A stretch of 64,000 nt of DNA from Effrenium voratum. Taxonomy: Eukaryota > Sar > Dinophyceae > Suessiales > Symbiodiniaceae. The position numbers and the translations under genes are program-made. Shown here one piece after another: positions 11,047 to 22,400 of this stretch (position 1 is its first letter; each line of letters starts with the position of its first letter). The stretch lies in contig CAUJNA010001713.1 in NCBI GenBank assembly GCA_963377175.1, positions 666,016 to 730,015 on the forward strand, read 5' to 3'. The notes under the pieces were generated by a model. It did no database searches. It was not told where the DNA came from and saw only the letters and a program-made list of their open reading frames with translations.

Positions 11047-12399
11047 AAAAGAGACAAAGAGACAAAGAGAGAGAAAGAGAGAGAAAAAGAGAGAAAAAGA
11101 GAGAAAGAGAGAGAAAGAGAGAGAAAAAGAGAGAAAGAGAGAGAAAGAGAGAGAGAAAGAGAGAGAAAGAGAGAGAAAGAGAGAGAAAGAGAGAGAAAGA
11201 GAGAGAAAGAGGGAGAAAAAGAGTGAGAAAGAGATGCAGCCTCCATCACTCCTCTCTCTCCCACTCACCATCCATCATGTCATCCATCTCCCCCGTCACA
11301 AATATTAACCCAGGAAATGGCAGATCCCAACCCTGGAACCTACTCCATCTGAGATGCTTTGGCATTCTGTTCACCCATGGTTCTTTGCCAGCATCCCATG
11401 TATCCCTGTCCCCTACGCTTGGCTGTTCCTTGGTGAACAATATGTTGGATCAACCGTGGGGGGCGTCCGCGCTTCCAATGACGCCTTTTGCCAAGCGATA
11501 TCCCTCCACTTCAAGTCAGGGTGCAATTGTGCAGGCGGGACAGTAAATCATGCTGCCGCCTTGCTGCTTTTGCGGTGCGAGGAAGCAAAGGTCTTGAAAG
11601 TGCGGCAAGTGCTTGCCATGGTGTGACTTTGGTCCACTTTTCATGTGACCCTCATGACCTTCCCCCCTCGCCCCCTTGCCGCAAAAACAATGGACAAAAC
11701 AGGTGTTTTTGCGATACGCGGCAACTCCCCCCCAGTTGACTCAACATGTTGGAAGTTAAAGAAACAAGAAACACTTAGGCCTCTCCGATCAAACCACACA
11801 CACAAACACAAGCATATGTGAGTTGACGCTGGGCACCAAGGCAGCAAGCCTTGTTAAGGCCCGGATTCGGCCGTCGCGCACGTGTGCGATTTTGTGCTCG
11901 TGTCGCTCTGCTTGACATTGGCTACACAGCATCCATAGCATCCTTTGTATAGCCGAAATGAACATTTCTCAAAGTATCGGACCCCTTCTGGATGTTTCTG
12001 AGGGAAACCCACCCATTTGCGGGGTTGCCCCATTTTGGCAAACACCCAAAGTGACTGCTTCTGGGCAGGCAGCGGAGCGAGAGCCTTCGGCGCAATTTAT
12101 ACACGACGGTTTAACATTGGTCCAGTTTCCGGCCAACATTGGTCTAGTTTCCGGCCACGCAAATCATTCGCGCAGCACATAAACAACACGTGTGCTCGGC
12201 TTTTGAACAAGGAATGCTGCCACAGCTGGCCACAGGTTCACAAGCCACGTGGCACATGTGGGCCAAGCAGCTTTTTGCGCCGGCCTGTGTGACTTGCAAA
12301 TGAGTCTGCTTTCGGAATAACTTCAACACCTAAAGGGAAAATTATTATTCACATGACATTGAGCCGCCTTTTCGGTTCTGATGCCATCCCGGGCCCCGC
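9418..12399. other. Intergenic region upstream of the helicase gene, dominated by a GA tract
   Basis: No convincing exon is visible. The helicase promoter should lie directly upstream (higher coordinates) of 9396. No TATA box is evident, which is usual in dinoflagellates. The GA tract at 10494-11236 creates open frames of serine/leucine/phenylalanine (minus) and arginine/glutamate/lysine (plus) that I do not regard as genes. Confidence 0.5.
10494..11236 (+). repeat. 740-bp polypurine GA/GAAA tract with internal duplication
   Basis: The plus strand is almost pure purine, built from agagaga and gagagaaa units with rare acaaag interruptions. The block at about 10507-10795, starting with the interruption pattern gcaaaaagagaagg and ending in gggagaaaaagagtgag, recurs at about 10946-11232. 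This implies one large tandem duplication. Confidence 0.95.
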
Positions 12400-12482
12400 C
12401 TGGCACTGCGGCCACTGCTTTGACGTACTCCCGGAGCATGGCTAAGGCCAGGCCTCGCAAGCCCCCAATGGGTCGGAAAGGC
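12400..12482 (-). CDS. Candidate exon of an unrecognised protein
   Basis: Between an AG|G acceptor and an AG|GC donor the frame reads PFRPIGGLRGLALAMLREYV and continues to AVAAVPG. High GC, protein-like composition and dinoflagellate-type edges support an exon. No family is recognised and its phase does not match the candidate exon at 13281-13191. Confidence 0.45.
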
Positions 12483-13190
12483 CTGGGATCGGAGCCCACC
12501 CAAGACATCAAGAAGGGCAAACCACCCGCACCTTTTTCGACCCAAAACGACCCCCCTCCCCCAACTAACCTTCTACCTGGATTTGAGTATGCGCAGCCTC
12601 GACGTCGGAACTTTTCCTGAACCACCACGGAGTGGATGCAGAGGAGTCGACCTGGCCAAAGCTTCCTGCCCTCCGTGGATCCACGTTGGCGCTACACCAA
12701 GAATTGTCGAGCAGTGCAAAAGGGTCGATCATCTTCCCTCCCCCTCTCCAAAGTTATCTCTGTAAGCAAAAATGAGATAACCGCGTGCGAATGCAACGTG
12801 ATATCCACATGCTTCTGCGATGCTCATTCCACACACGACCCGTGGATGATCTGGATGCGGACTGAAACGTCAACAAGTAATGGCCCCTCGTAGAAAGCTT
12901 TCAGCCGTTCGGAATGGGAACCACTAATTTCGTCGCCACCTCACGTAGAGGAACAAAAAGCACAGGTCTGATCCAACGCCGCCCTCCAGTACCAAGGACG
13001 TCGGCTTTGCCCCCCGAGTGCTGATGCAGCCCGCTTCTACGTGCATAGGCAACACCAGTCTATGACAGTTATGGTTAAGCTGTCACGGTGGGCGTGGGCC
13101 CTTTGGACCTTGTCCAGGCCGCAACGCAACACTGAACCCAGGTGTGGCCAGTCCAATGCTATGGCGCTATGGAAGGTTGCCGCTTCCTGC

Positions 13191-13281
13191 CTCCCGGAAT
13201 GTGCTTCTCCATGGACTCGTGTGTCAGGGTGCTGCCGTCCGCACAGGTGCCACACACGAAGCCCGCCAGAGCATCACCCTC
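13191..13281 (-). CDS. Candidate exon with a CXXC...H...H pattern
   Basis: From AAG|G to GAG|GC the frame reads EGDALAGFVCGTCADGSTLT, then HESMEKHIPG. The spacing C-x2-C-x7-H-x5-H could bind zinc but matches no family I can name. No partner exon is secure. Confidence 0.4.
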
Positions 13282-13803
13282 CTTGGTTCGGACACTCCGG
13301 TGCTGCGCAGATCTGCGCCCAGTGGCCCCTTGGGCCTGTGAAGGACGTGTGGTTCTTTTAGATCGAAAACCGCCCAAAGCGGGGGAAGGCACCAGTTACT
13401 TCATGTCACAGGCATCCGGCCAGTGAGAAGTAAACTTCAGAGACCCCAATTGTCAGAGCTGCAGTGGCAGTCTGGGCAAGGCTTGCCAAGCGCCTAAGCC
13501 CCACACATATAAGTGCATAAGAAATGAAACCAAGCGCCAGAGGACCGAGGCATGCTTAACAGGCGCATCTCCCACCTCAAAGGGTGGCCACTTCTTTTCT
13601 GGTTGCTACGTGCATCCCGCTAAGGCTGTGGCTTGCTTGGAACAATGCGCGGTCGACACAATGATCTCAAGGGATCTTGTGTTGGCCTTTCTGCATTGTT
13701 CCTTGATAGAGCGGCGGGGGCTATCAATTCAATGGCTGTCGCTACTTACCCAGTGCAGTTCGTGTGACTAAGCTGCAAGGCTTGCTTTGTCTAACTTTGG
13801 AAC

Positions 13804-15045
13804 TCAGTTGGCTGTCAAACTTTCAGCACTGGTGGAACTGGGCCTGAAGCCTGGCCACTTCCGCTTTGGCCAGCCCAACGGCCGCTTTGGCTCCGAAGAT
13901 CCCGGGGAATCCCCCAGTTCATTGCCAAAACCCTAGTTGATTTTCTGGGAGCCAGCAAGCTTAGCCAACCCAGCTTCATCCCAAGGCTCAAAGGTAGCCC
14001 AAAAGAAGTCGCCCGCCACTTTCTGCCGCATTGCCAGCCCCTCAGGCGATGCAGCCTGTCCAGGGGCTTCAAATGTCCGATGATTACAATTGTCTTCAGG
14101 TACCTGCTGGAAATGCCCCCTCAGGAGGGCTGCAAGTGGCTTTAAGGGAGGTTACTTGCCTGGAAATGCCTGCATCAATGTGACCACCACACAGCAAGTC
14201 GGCGGTTAAACACATCTGACGCTGAATAACTGCAATTTTAGACAACTACATCGTGTCATAGCTTCAAGGGCGGCTTCACCCTTGAACAATTCATAGCTGC
14301 ACATAGCTCATCAAAGGGGCACACTTACATAACCATGCAGCAAAACGGCAGGGCAACTATTCATTTGGCATGCATCGGGAGGGTGCTCGGCAACACTGTG
14401 CAACTCTGTTTGGCAATCAGAAACGTGCGCGACCAAGAGCCACATGGAGCGATCACTGCGGTTTCGAGGTTTCCGCTTTGGAGATCATGTTCCTCCTGAC
14501 TTGTCGGCTGTCCGCCATCGCCCTCTGTGATTGATGTCACTGGGCACAGCTGGCCCTGATTGCTTCAAAATCAGTAGCGATTGCGGGATGTCGAGGCCGC
14601 CGGCCCATTCACCTCCGAGAGCAGTGAGTGAGCAGCAGTGAGCCAGACACGTCCAGGTCCCTTCAACAAAGCTGGGATGAGTTGCCTGGGCCGTTCAACA
14701 GGCTTTCTGCAAAGGAATCTACCTGCAGAATGGCAAGTGGTCAGCTTCCCTCCAATTGGTGGTTTGGATTGGCGGTTTGGTGGTTAGGGAGGGGTTTCTC
14801 ATTTACCCTCTACCAGGTTCAAATCCCCAAGCCAATCCAAACCACCATCCAAACCACCCAACTAAGGGTTACCTGAGTCTTACAGTTGACCGTCCCATCC
14901 CCTAAAGCCTGCCTGACAACGTTTGCCGTGACTCGCTAATTGGTGAAGCCTCGTCGGCCGGGTAGGAGGCTGCCTCCAGCTCCGCGCAGCCCTTCAAGTC
15001 CTTCTCGGCCGCTCCGAAAGGCGCCCCGGTCTCTTGGTGTGATTC
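13804..15045 (-). CDS. 3' part of an unrecognised gene, three exons with basic C-terminal tail
   Basis: Exons 15045-14950, 14055-13957 and 13932-13804 share phase 0 at each junction and have AG|G acceptors and GC donors. They read ESHQETGAPFGAAEKDLKGC..., AASPEGLAMRQKVAGDFFWA... and GFGNELGDSPGSSEPKRPLG..., with a stop at 13804-13806. The tail has a PKRK cluster that could be a nuclear signal. Upstream exons must exist between 15.1 and 18.1 kb but are not identified. I cannot name the protein. Confidence 0.5.
14757..14870. repeat. Hairpin-forming inverted repeat with a B-box-like core
   Basis: TGGTGGTTTGGATTGG near 14757 is mirrored by CCAATCCAAACCACC near 14836-14850. The core holds ggttcaaatcc, a match to the pol III B box, and a 7-bp GGATTGG/CCAATCC end pairing. 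A diverged relative lies at about 17985-18065. The T-arm does not pair, so this is not a functional tRNA; a tRNA-derived SINE or a MITE is possible. Confidence 0.5.
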
Positions 15046-18000
15046 CTTTCTTCTTGTTCCGGTGCTCTGATTACATGTTATAGCTTTTTGTTTGTTTCCT
15101 TCCTTTCCTTCTTGTTTTGTTGTTTTTTGCTTGTTTTTTTTTTTTTTTTTTTTGGGGGCGGGCGGAAGTTCCCCAAAAACAGTTTGTTTGTTTTAGTCTG
15201 TTGCTTCTCTCTTTTTTGTTGCTTCGAAATCAGTTTGGACCCATGTGCTCAGTAATTTGTGAACCCCGGAAGCAGGACCCCTGATTGTTTTTGAGTTGAT
15301 TTGGGGGCCTTTGGTGACCCCGCAAGCAGGATGGGCTTCATCCGGGCTTCCCAATCAACGTCGCGTTTGCAGAATGAACCGGAAGGGAATCCTTGAAAAA
15401 AACCACAAGGGATGGTTGGTAGGGGTCATTCCCTCCTTGACGGAGAACCTTCTTGTTTAAGGGGTGCTCCCAGGCAAATTCACCACGAAAAGTGGATTCC
15501 TCTAATGGTTTAGGGGATCGCTGGAGAGTTCTGACCTGAAGCCGGCAAAATCCAGAAGCCACGAAAGGGGATTCCAAACTAAACAAACGCTTAGTTTGAT
15601 GGGTTACATGTTGTTGCCAAGGGGAGATTCGATAATTGAGAAAAACCACATGCCGCTTTGGTCTCCTATGGGGGGACTCAAAGGTTGTGGATTGTACGAA
15701 ATCACTTTTAGTCTCAAGAGGCCTTCTCTTGTCTTCTTCCGAATGCCTACACAGGTCCCTTGCCTACCTGAAACAATCACTTTTTGTCATGACGCCACGC
15801 CAAGCCATGTGATGAGTTGACAGCCTAACTTGGGGCGATCACAAGACGTAGCTTAAGGCGATCAGCTTTTGGGCGGGAACTCCCAGCGAGCTTGCTTGAC
15901 TGCAACCGCTCAACGAACTTGCCTGGGAAAACCTGACCTCCCGTCCTGTCTAGTGCAGCAGGACAACACTAGCTCCGTACGGGTTAAAAAATGCTGGGTG
16001 TGGACAGGGATAAGTTTCCAGCTTCAGGACATTTGAAGCGTGTTTTCCCAGCACAGCTACGATTGAATTGATGCAAGGCCCAGCCCTACAGCCGGAGCGC
16101 TCCCAGCGTTTGGCTGACCAAAAGCATTGTCCGCGGATATGTCTCGCAGAAAAACAATGCAGGAGCCACAGGCCCCAAGAGTTACAAGCTCCGCCCTGCG
16201 CTCAACTGCAACGTCCTTGACCTCCACCCTCCGCAGCACCAGCCGCGCATGAGGCCAGCGTGGCAGCACCGGCAGCGGCCGCATATTGCCAGGGGAGTCT
16301 AGCGCTTTTGGGTTGCAGCGTGCCAGCAAACGCCAGCAGCGTTGCCCTAAGGCGAATGCAACAGGAGCAATGGTGGGCAAAAAGGTCGGGCTACTTGCTG
16401 TAAAGGTATAACTGTAACTCTTAACAGCAGTGCCAATGGTCTTCACACAACTCTTGGCATAGACTCCCCAAACCATGGCAGCTTCGCGGCCAAAAGATCT
16501 TGGTTTGATCCAAATCGATGGCCCTTCTTCCTGCGATGCGGCGGGGAAGCAAAAACCACGGGCCTTCCCAAGAGAGCAGCCCGCCATGCAGTGCAACATC
16601 AGCAACGAGCAACGCACCCAGATCTAAGCAGTCCCCCCCCCATTTTTTTTTCAGAATCATGCAACAAGCAATTCATTCTCGATGTTGCCCCGCCAAGAGT
16701 TAGACTCTCGACGGTTGCCCGAGGTTGCAGCGACAAGGGTGATCACATCAGCAAAACTCGTACATTCCCTGGCCCTTCTCCATCAGTCCGCTTTTTTCTA
16801 GCCAGAAACCTGGACAAGCGTGACCTACGTCACTGCCCTGCCTCCTGGGCTTGCTTGCTTTGTCCGGGCCCAGCGGCTGGGAAAACTGCGCCGCGAACCC
16901 GTGCAGTCTGTACAAGGCTTCTGCACACCTTCCGGGATTCCGCCTCCCTTCACAGCAGAATTGCCACGACGCGGCTCGGCCCAGTGGAATTCACATGTGT
17001 TCAAAACATCTGCTGCAACTCGATGCAGGGGCTGTTCAAACAGCAAGGCCTCCAGTTGCAGAGCGTTTGTGACAACTTGCCTAGGCACTTGCCGAGCAAA
17101 GCATGTGTTGCACACGCACATGCTGGCGGACGCGCGTCACCCGTGCGCCTGAGAGCACCATGGGAACAAACTACTTGGTACTATAGGGCCCTAAGATTTC
17201 ACAATTCCACATGCAGGTGCCTTGCAGGGCGCGGGCTCACCCAGGCCCTCATTGGGCTCATGGCCATGTCCAAGATCTGCCTACGGTTGCACTGGCTGGT
17301 CCTTGGTCCTTGCAGACCTCTCAGGTCCTTTGCTCGCTACTTCACATTAAAACAAAGCAAACTGGCCAACGTGCTGCTCATTTCCGGGGAAATGACCATG
17401 CTCTGTGCTCGTTTTGGAAACCCAGCGCTGCGGTTTTGGAGGATTGCGAGGGCGAGGCTCTCACAACTCAAGCCGTCGCACCCAGACCCACGCCCACACC
17501 AACACGCAAGCACGTGCTGCGGCAGGCCCCAATGCAACATCGGCGGGATCAAGCTTGACTGTCATACACCCTTCATGGTCTCGCAGTCAGCAGCTTCTTG
17601 AAACTTTCACCTGGAACCTTAGCGCCTCATACGAATCTGTTAAAACGTGACATCGAATGAGAGATCCCGGCCATGTTGGCGTCCAACGGACATCGACGTC
17701 TATGGCCTGTGGCCTGGAACTCGTCATGGACCAACTGCCAACAATGTCAAACACGTCATGCTGCCTTGGAACAAGCCCAGCGGCATGCCAGTCATACGAA
17801 ATATTCTAAATACAGGGTAAATCCTGCAGTGGCAGCGAAGCTGCAGTGGGAGAATGCCTGATTTCCTCGTGCCTTGTTTGTCTGATTTCTTCTGGACTCC
17901 TGCCCACATGCTCACACACCTTGCGATTCCCCAAGATCCAAGTACAGCTGGAGAAAGCCCTGTTTCACACCATTGGGCCAGCCCCTCTCTCATTGGTGGC

Positions 18001-18143
18001 TGGGATTGGTGGTTTGCAGGTTAGGGGGGGCTTCCCACCTACCCTCTACAAGAAAAAGGGCTTACCTGAACATAGACCTCAGCTGTTTACCCAAAAACGC
18101 CTTCTCAGGTCGCCCATCCCCAGTTGACTGCCCAGGACCTGCC
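15046..18143. other. Region between the unnamed gene and XPD, with one long minus-strand frame
   Basis: The frame at 16617-16057 (minus) stays open for about 186 codons and contains WPHARLVLRRVEVKDVAVER and LVTLGACGSCIVFLRDISAD. It could hide an exon of the unnamed gene (AG|G edges occur near 16230) or an unspliced gene. It matches nothing I know. No other coding signal is visible. Confidence 0.3.
15134..15153 (+). repeat. Poly-T tract
   Basis: About 20 consecutive T followed by a short G run, within T-rich, otherwise featureless sequence. Confidence 0.8.
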
Positions 18144-19422
18144 TCAGCGAAGCTTCACCCGAGGTTTCTTGTCCGGAGGCCCTTCGATCCTGCAGATGGT
18201 TTGACACGGGGGACGCCTGCACCAAAGTGTCGGAAGCAGTTTCAGGTTGCAGTCATGATTTAAGAGTAAATTCCTCAACATGGATCCTGCAAAGGGAGAG
18301 CCCTGGTGTGTGCAAATAATATTCCATCTTAGAAGGGCGTACCAACCATGTGCAAAGCGGTGGCTTTGAAAGCATTCCATCTTCACATTGCCATTGAGCG
18401 GTTTCTCTTTTTTCTCTCATGACAACAAGGGCGAGGTCAATTTAGTAAGTCCTTGATTGCTGACTGCAAAATATTTCAAGCTCATAATGCTTTGCATCTA
18501 GTTTCGCTCGGAAATACCATCGATGCAGAACAATCCAAACTGGACACCACGCTCCAGTTTCAACATGTTCAAGGACCCCTGGCGTGTGTCCCTCCCTGCC
18601 CGCAACGGCGCGCACTCAGATTGCAAACTAGACAAAAGACTTGCACGGCACCCCATGCCAGTCCAAGCAAACACTGCTTGGGCCAGTGCGGCCATCCCGA
18701 ACCTCACCCCAGGCCCCAACCCCCGCCCACAGGCACGAAGGCCTGCAGGCACGAGACGGGCCACGCTTGCATCCAAGCATCTCGTTCTGGCCTAGTCCCT
18801 GAAGCTTCTGCACCTCGCCCGCCTGCAGCTCCTCTAAAGCATCGTCCGAGACCAAAGTGCCACAGAAGCACATAGCTTACCGTGGCCCAAAAAGGACAAG
18901 CCCGGTTCAAATGCGAACAGCGCGCGCGGCTGGTGAAGGACGGGGTTCGTGTTTGCAGGAAGTTGCATATGTGGATGTTCAATTTGTCAGTTGTCTTTGA
19001 TTTCTGCGGCTAGATTGCAGCTACGCATGAGCAGAAGCCACGAGAAGCAACATGACTTAGCTCTCACTTTGCTTTGGAAGATGGTGACAAGGGCTCCATG
19101 CAGAAAAACACATGCGCAAACATGCAACATTTAACAAAGGATGATCCAAACTCCAGGACAGTAGCCAAAGTGTGGCAACAACAACGCCATCAGGTTCAGG
19201 ACAACAACCCTGCAAGATCCCAAAGTGGACATTCAGACATGGGTAGAGCTGCTAAAAGTGCGCGAACTCTCTTTGAGAGGGTCCCTGCGCCCCGAAACTC
19301 CCCAACACCAGGATCGAACTCCAACCCCCGCAGCGCAGCCGCAGCATACGGAGCCGTTGAACGCACCTGTCCTTGAGCGCCTCGGGCGTCAACACCGATG
19401 CCCCGACGCCTTTCTTCTCTTC
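18144..19422 (-). CDS. ERCC2: XPD C-terminal exons (last two tentative)
   Basis: 19422-19372 encodes [17 protein letters not shown], aligned with the human LGLSLLSLEQLE segment. 18831-18788 ([14 protein letters not shown]) and 18189-18144 ([14 protein letters not shown], stop) continue in phase with AG acceptors and GA donors. They extend past the usual XPD end with a lysine/arginine-rich tail, so they need transcript support. Confidence 0.6.
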
Positions 19423-22400
19423 CTGGGCGCCAGCCGCATGCCCAATGGAACGGTTGCGGCAATCTCTTCGAAGCACCCGAGCCAACGAACCGTGAGAAAG
19501 CTCCGTTCGCATTCCGCGTACGTCCAGCGTGAAAAGCTTCAAGAGCCCGCAAAGCAGAACTGCCGGTTGAAAGATCGCAACTATTGTTCAAAAGCTCTGC
19601 CTCAGCCCTGAACATGGCAAGTTGAGGCAAGTCCCCTCTCCAGAATTGGTCATATAACATGGTTTGGCGCACAGACCCTTTTGGAAGACCACCCTCCTAC
19701 AAAATAACGTGGAACCGCAAAAAGAGGTCCCCCAAAAGTATATACAGTAGTTCCCTCTGCAAATATTGGCACGGGTGAAAGGCCCTGCCCACATCCCTGC
19801 GGCCTTGCGGCGTAGGGCTGCGACATCTGCAGCAAAAAGTTTCTGGCTGTCTCCACTGCCAGGTCGGTGGCCATGAAGACATGTCCGGGCTCCAAGAAGT
19901 TGCGGATCCTCATCAAAAAACACTTTTGGGCATGGGTCAAAATTAAACCACCAGGGGACCGCAGATTTTAGTCCATGTTTCCATTTACCGGGGTTCCATT
20001 TTGGGTACCTATTTTTGACCCACAGCCATTTGTCAGTCTTTCCCGAGCCTCTTGTCATCTAGTTTTGTCGGGCATTGGTGTATTCCCATGCCCGTTTAGG
20101 GGCTTCACAGTTGCTGGATGTCACCGGCTCCTTTGATCCCCCGCAAAGGGCCCTCTTGATGACTGGCAAGGCTCCAATCCGGGATCTTGGAACGCTTGTC
20201 GCTGCGCGCATACCGTTGGTCTGCGAAGATCATGACACCATAATCGCCTTGGCGCCAATTGGTGGTATCTTACTTCTTGGTGGCGCTGGCACAGCTTGAC
20301 AATGAATCAACCGGGCAGCAGCTCATGCCCCTGCACCCCCCTGGTCAGCACCAAAGAATGCTAGCTACAGCATTCAAGCACCGCGTTGTCCATTATACTC
20401 GAAATGGCAACCGCTGTTGTTTGACGAATCGCAGTTAGACCGCAGGCTGACAGTCGTTGCCCTCGAAATGAATGCTTAGCAAGTCCGGCCTGAAACAGAC
20501 AAATAAGCGTCTCAGTCAGTGGTGCTAGCGCCATACCAAGCGCAGAACATGCACAAACAACTGTGCACGCAACATGCTGCACCAGCAAATGTCACACACA
20601 CACACACCCGAAGCTCTGCAATGTTAGAATACGCAACTTGAGGCTAGCGTTTGTTTCAGCAAGGTGGAAGCATGTCAGCACCAAGTCAACCCTCCAGCGA
20701 AACCATTTGCAATCATGCGGCGCTTGGATCGAATGACTCGGCCCAAACACTGCGAAGCTTGCCGCATCGCGTCGAAGTTCAAGAACTCAGATTCCTGCTC
20801 TCAGGAAGGTAACTAATGGAAAACATTGAAATAGGTGGCCTCTTTCGATAGCATCTGCGAGAAACACACACACACATACACTTGGCGGTCCCTCCGACCA
20901 GCCCCTGAACCAATGGTTGTGAATTTCTGGGCAGCCTGGCACCCAACCGCAAGTGCGAACAACAGCCGAGCAGGCGGTAGCCCATCCTTCAGCACCATAT
21001 GTGATTTGTTTGCATGTTTGCTCCAGTGCCCGTGTTCCAACTCACTGCATATCGCTTGCACCGCGGAGAAGTGTTTTCCTCGGCTTAGAACAAAGTGCAG
21101 TAGTACAGGACGTAGCATCAAACCAATCGAACATATTTTCATATTGTCAACTCGCAGCAGGCCGCCAGCACTCCACTCCTTGATGTCGTAGTGCTGGCGC
21201 AGAAACTCCAGCCTGCAACGGGTGTTGCCGGGGGCTTGCAAAATAATATGTGCTGCAGCCTTTGGAGTGAAAAGGCATATGGTAAAACGAAAAAGCAGCA
21301 ACACACAGCAACAAAGCCAAATCTTGCTCAGTCGATTCTGTGCATGCTTCTCGTGCTGATGTGGCCACCAAGGCTTGGGCATGGAGGTTGCACTCCCAGC
21401 AATGAAACAAGGCAAAGCTGATGCTAGCAACCATGCGCATCTAAAAAGTATACAGTGATATCTGCCAAATATTGGTGCCTGAGGGGTTTAGAAAACTCCC
21501 GGTAGATTATCCTGCAGACATCAATTCTTAGGCTAAAGCATGGGCTTTACAAATCGATAATTCCTCAAGTGCCTATGCGATACGGGTGGGCCGCTTCAAC
21601 ACATGGCCGGCACCTTGCTCGCAGCTCGCGAGACAGCGTGTACTGGAAGGGCACACCGAAAAGCACCACGCAGCGCCCGTAGTGACGGTCAAAGTCAATC
21701 CCTTCTGCGACCTAAGCCAACGAATTGCGATGGCTCTGAAGCCGGTGAGGGCTCGCATGACTCGCACGTACCCCATTGCAACAACATAGATCTCCTCACA
21801 AGGCACCCTCTGGGTTTTCAATCTGTACATGGCTCGTGCCCGGGATTTGTCGGAATAAATGACCCACCCCACCGACCCCACCCGCCCCCACCATCCATGT
21901 GGCTAAGGCTCAGGGCCCCAAAGACTTTACCTTGCCTACCGGGCTGGGGGGGAGGGAGGGGAGGAGGAGGGAGCCCAAATAAACCTTTATTAAGCCCCGA
22001 ATAAGGCTTTATTTGGGGCTTATTGGGGCTCCACCCCCCCCCCCCCCGGCCCTCCCCCAGCCCCCATGATACCCAAAGCTTGCAATTCGGATCCCGCCTT
22101 GCCGCGGGCCACGGAAAAGAAGACGGCGCCCTGGCCCGAGTCGCAGGCCTGGACCCAGTGACTGCCCTCACCACATGGGAGTTTTGCAAAATGGAATCCC
22201 TGTTGGTAATTATTTTAGGCGAAACCAGACAACAAACACACTATATAATTATACAATATTTGTTAATTCTATTTTTTAAGACAAGCATACGTATCATGAC
22301 ATATGTGTGTGTGCAAATATTAGGGGGTCCCTATTTTAAGAAGCACGCGCATGGTTGATGAGCCGTGCTCCCTATGCCTTATCACCCAACTTGTCCGCAT

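Noticed and set aside
10398..11271. Minus-strand serine/leucine/phenylalanine frames of up to 288 codons and plus-strand arginine/glutamate/lysine frames
   Set aside because: They are products of the GA tract; no non-repetitive coding sequence is attached.
12027..12040. ccattttggc, a partial match to the dinoflagellate spliced leader
   Set aside because: Only ten bases match and the flanking leader bases do not, so it gives no evidence for a retroposed spliced-leader relic.
14757..14850. Possible tRNA gene (7-bp acceptor-like pairing and B box)
   Set aside because: The T-arm stem does not pair and no anticodon arm is formed; it is better explained as an inverted-repeat element.
16591..17601. 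Plus-strand frame of 336 codons
   Set aside because: Composition is not protein-like, no domain is recognisable, it opposes the strand of all other genes and has no promoter or splice context. Chance openness in moderately GC-rich DNA is likelier.
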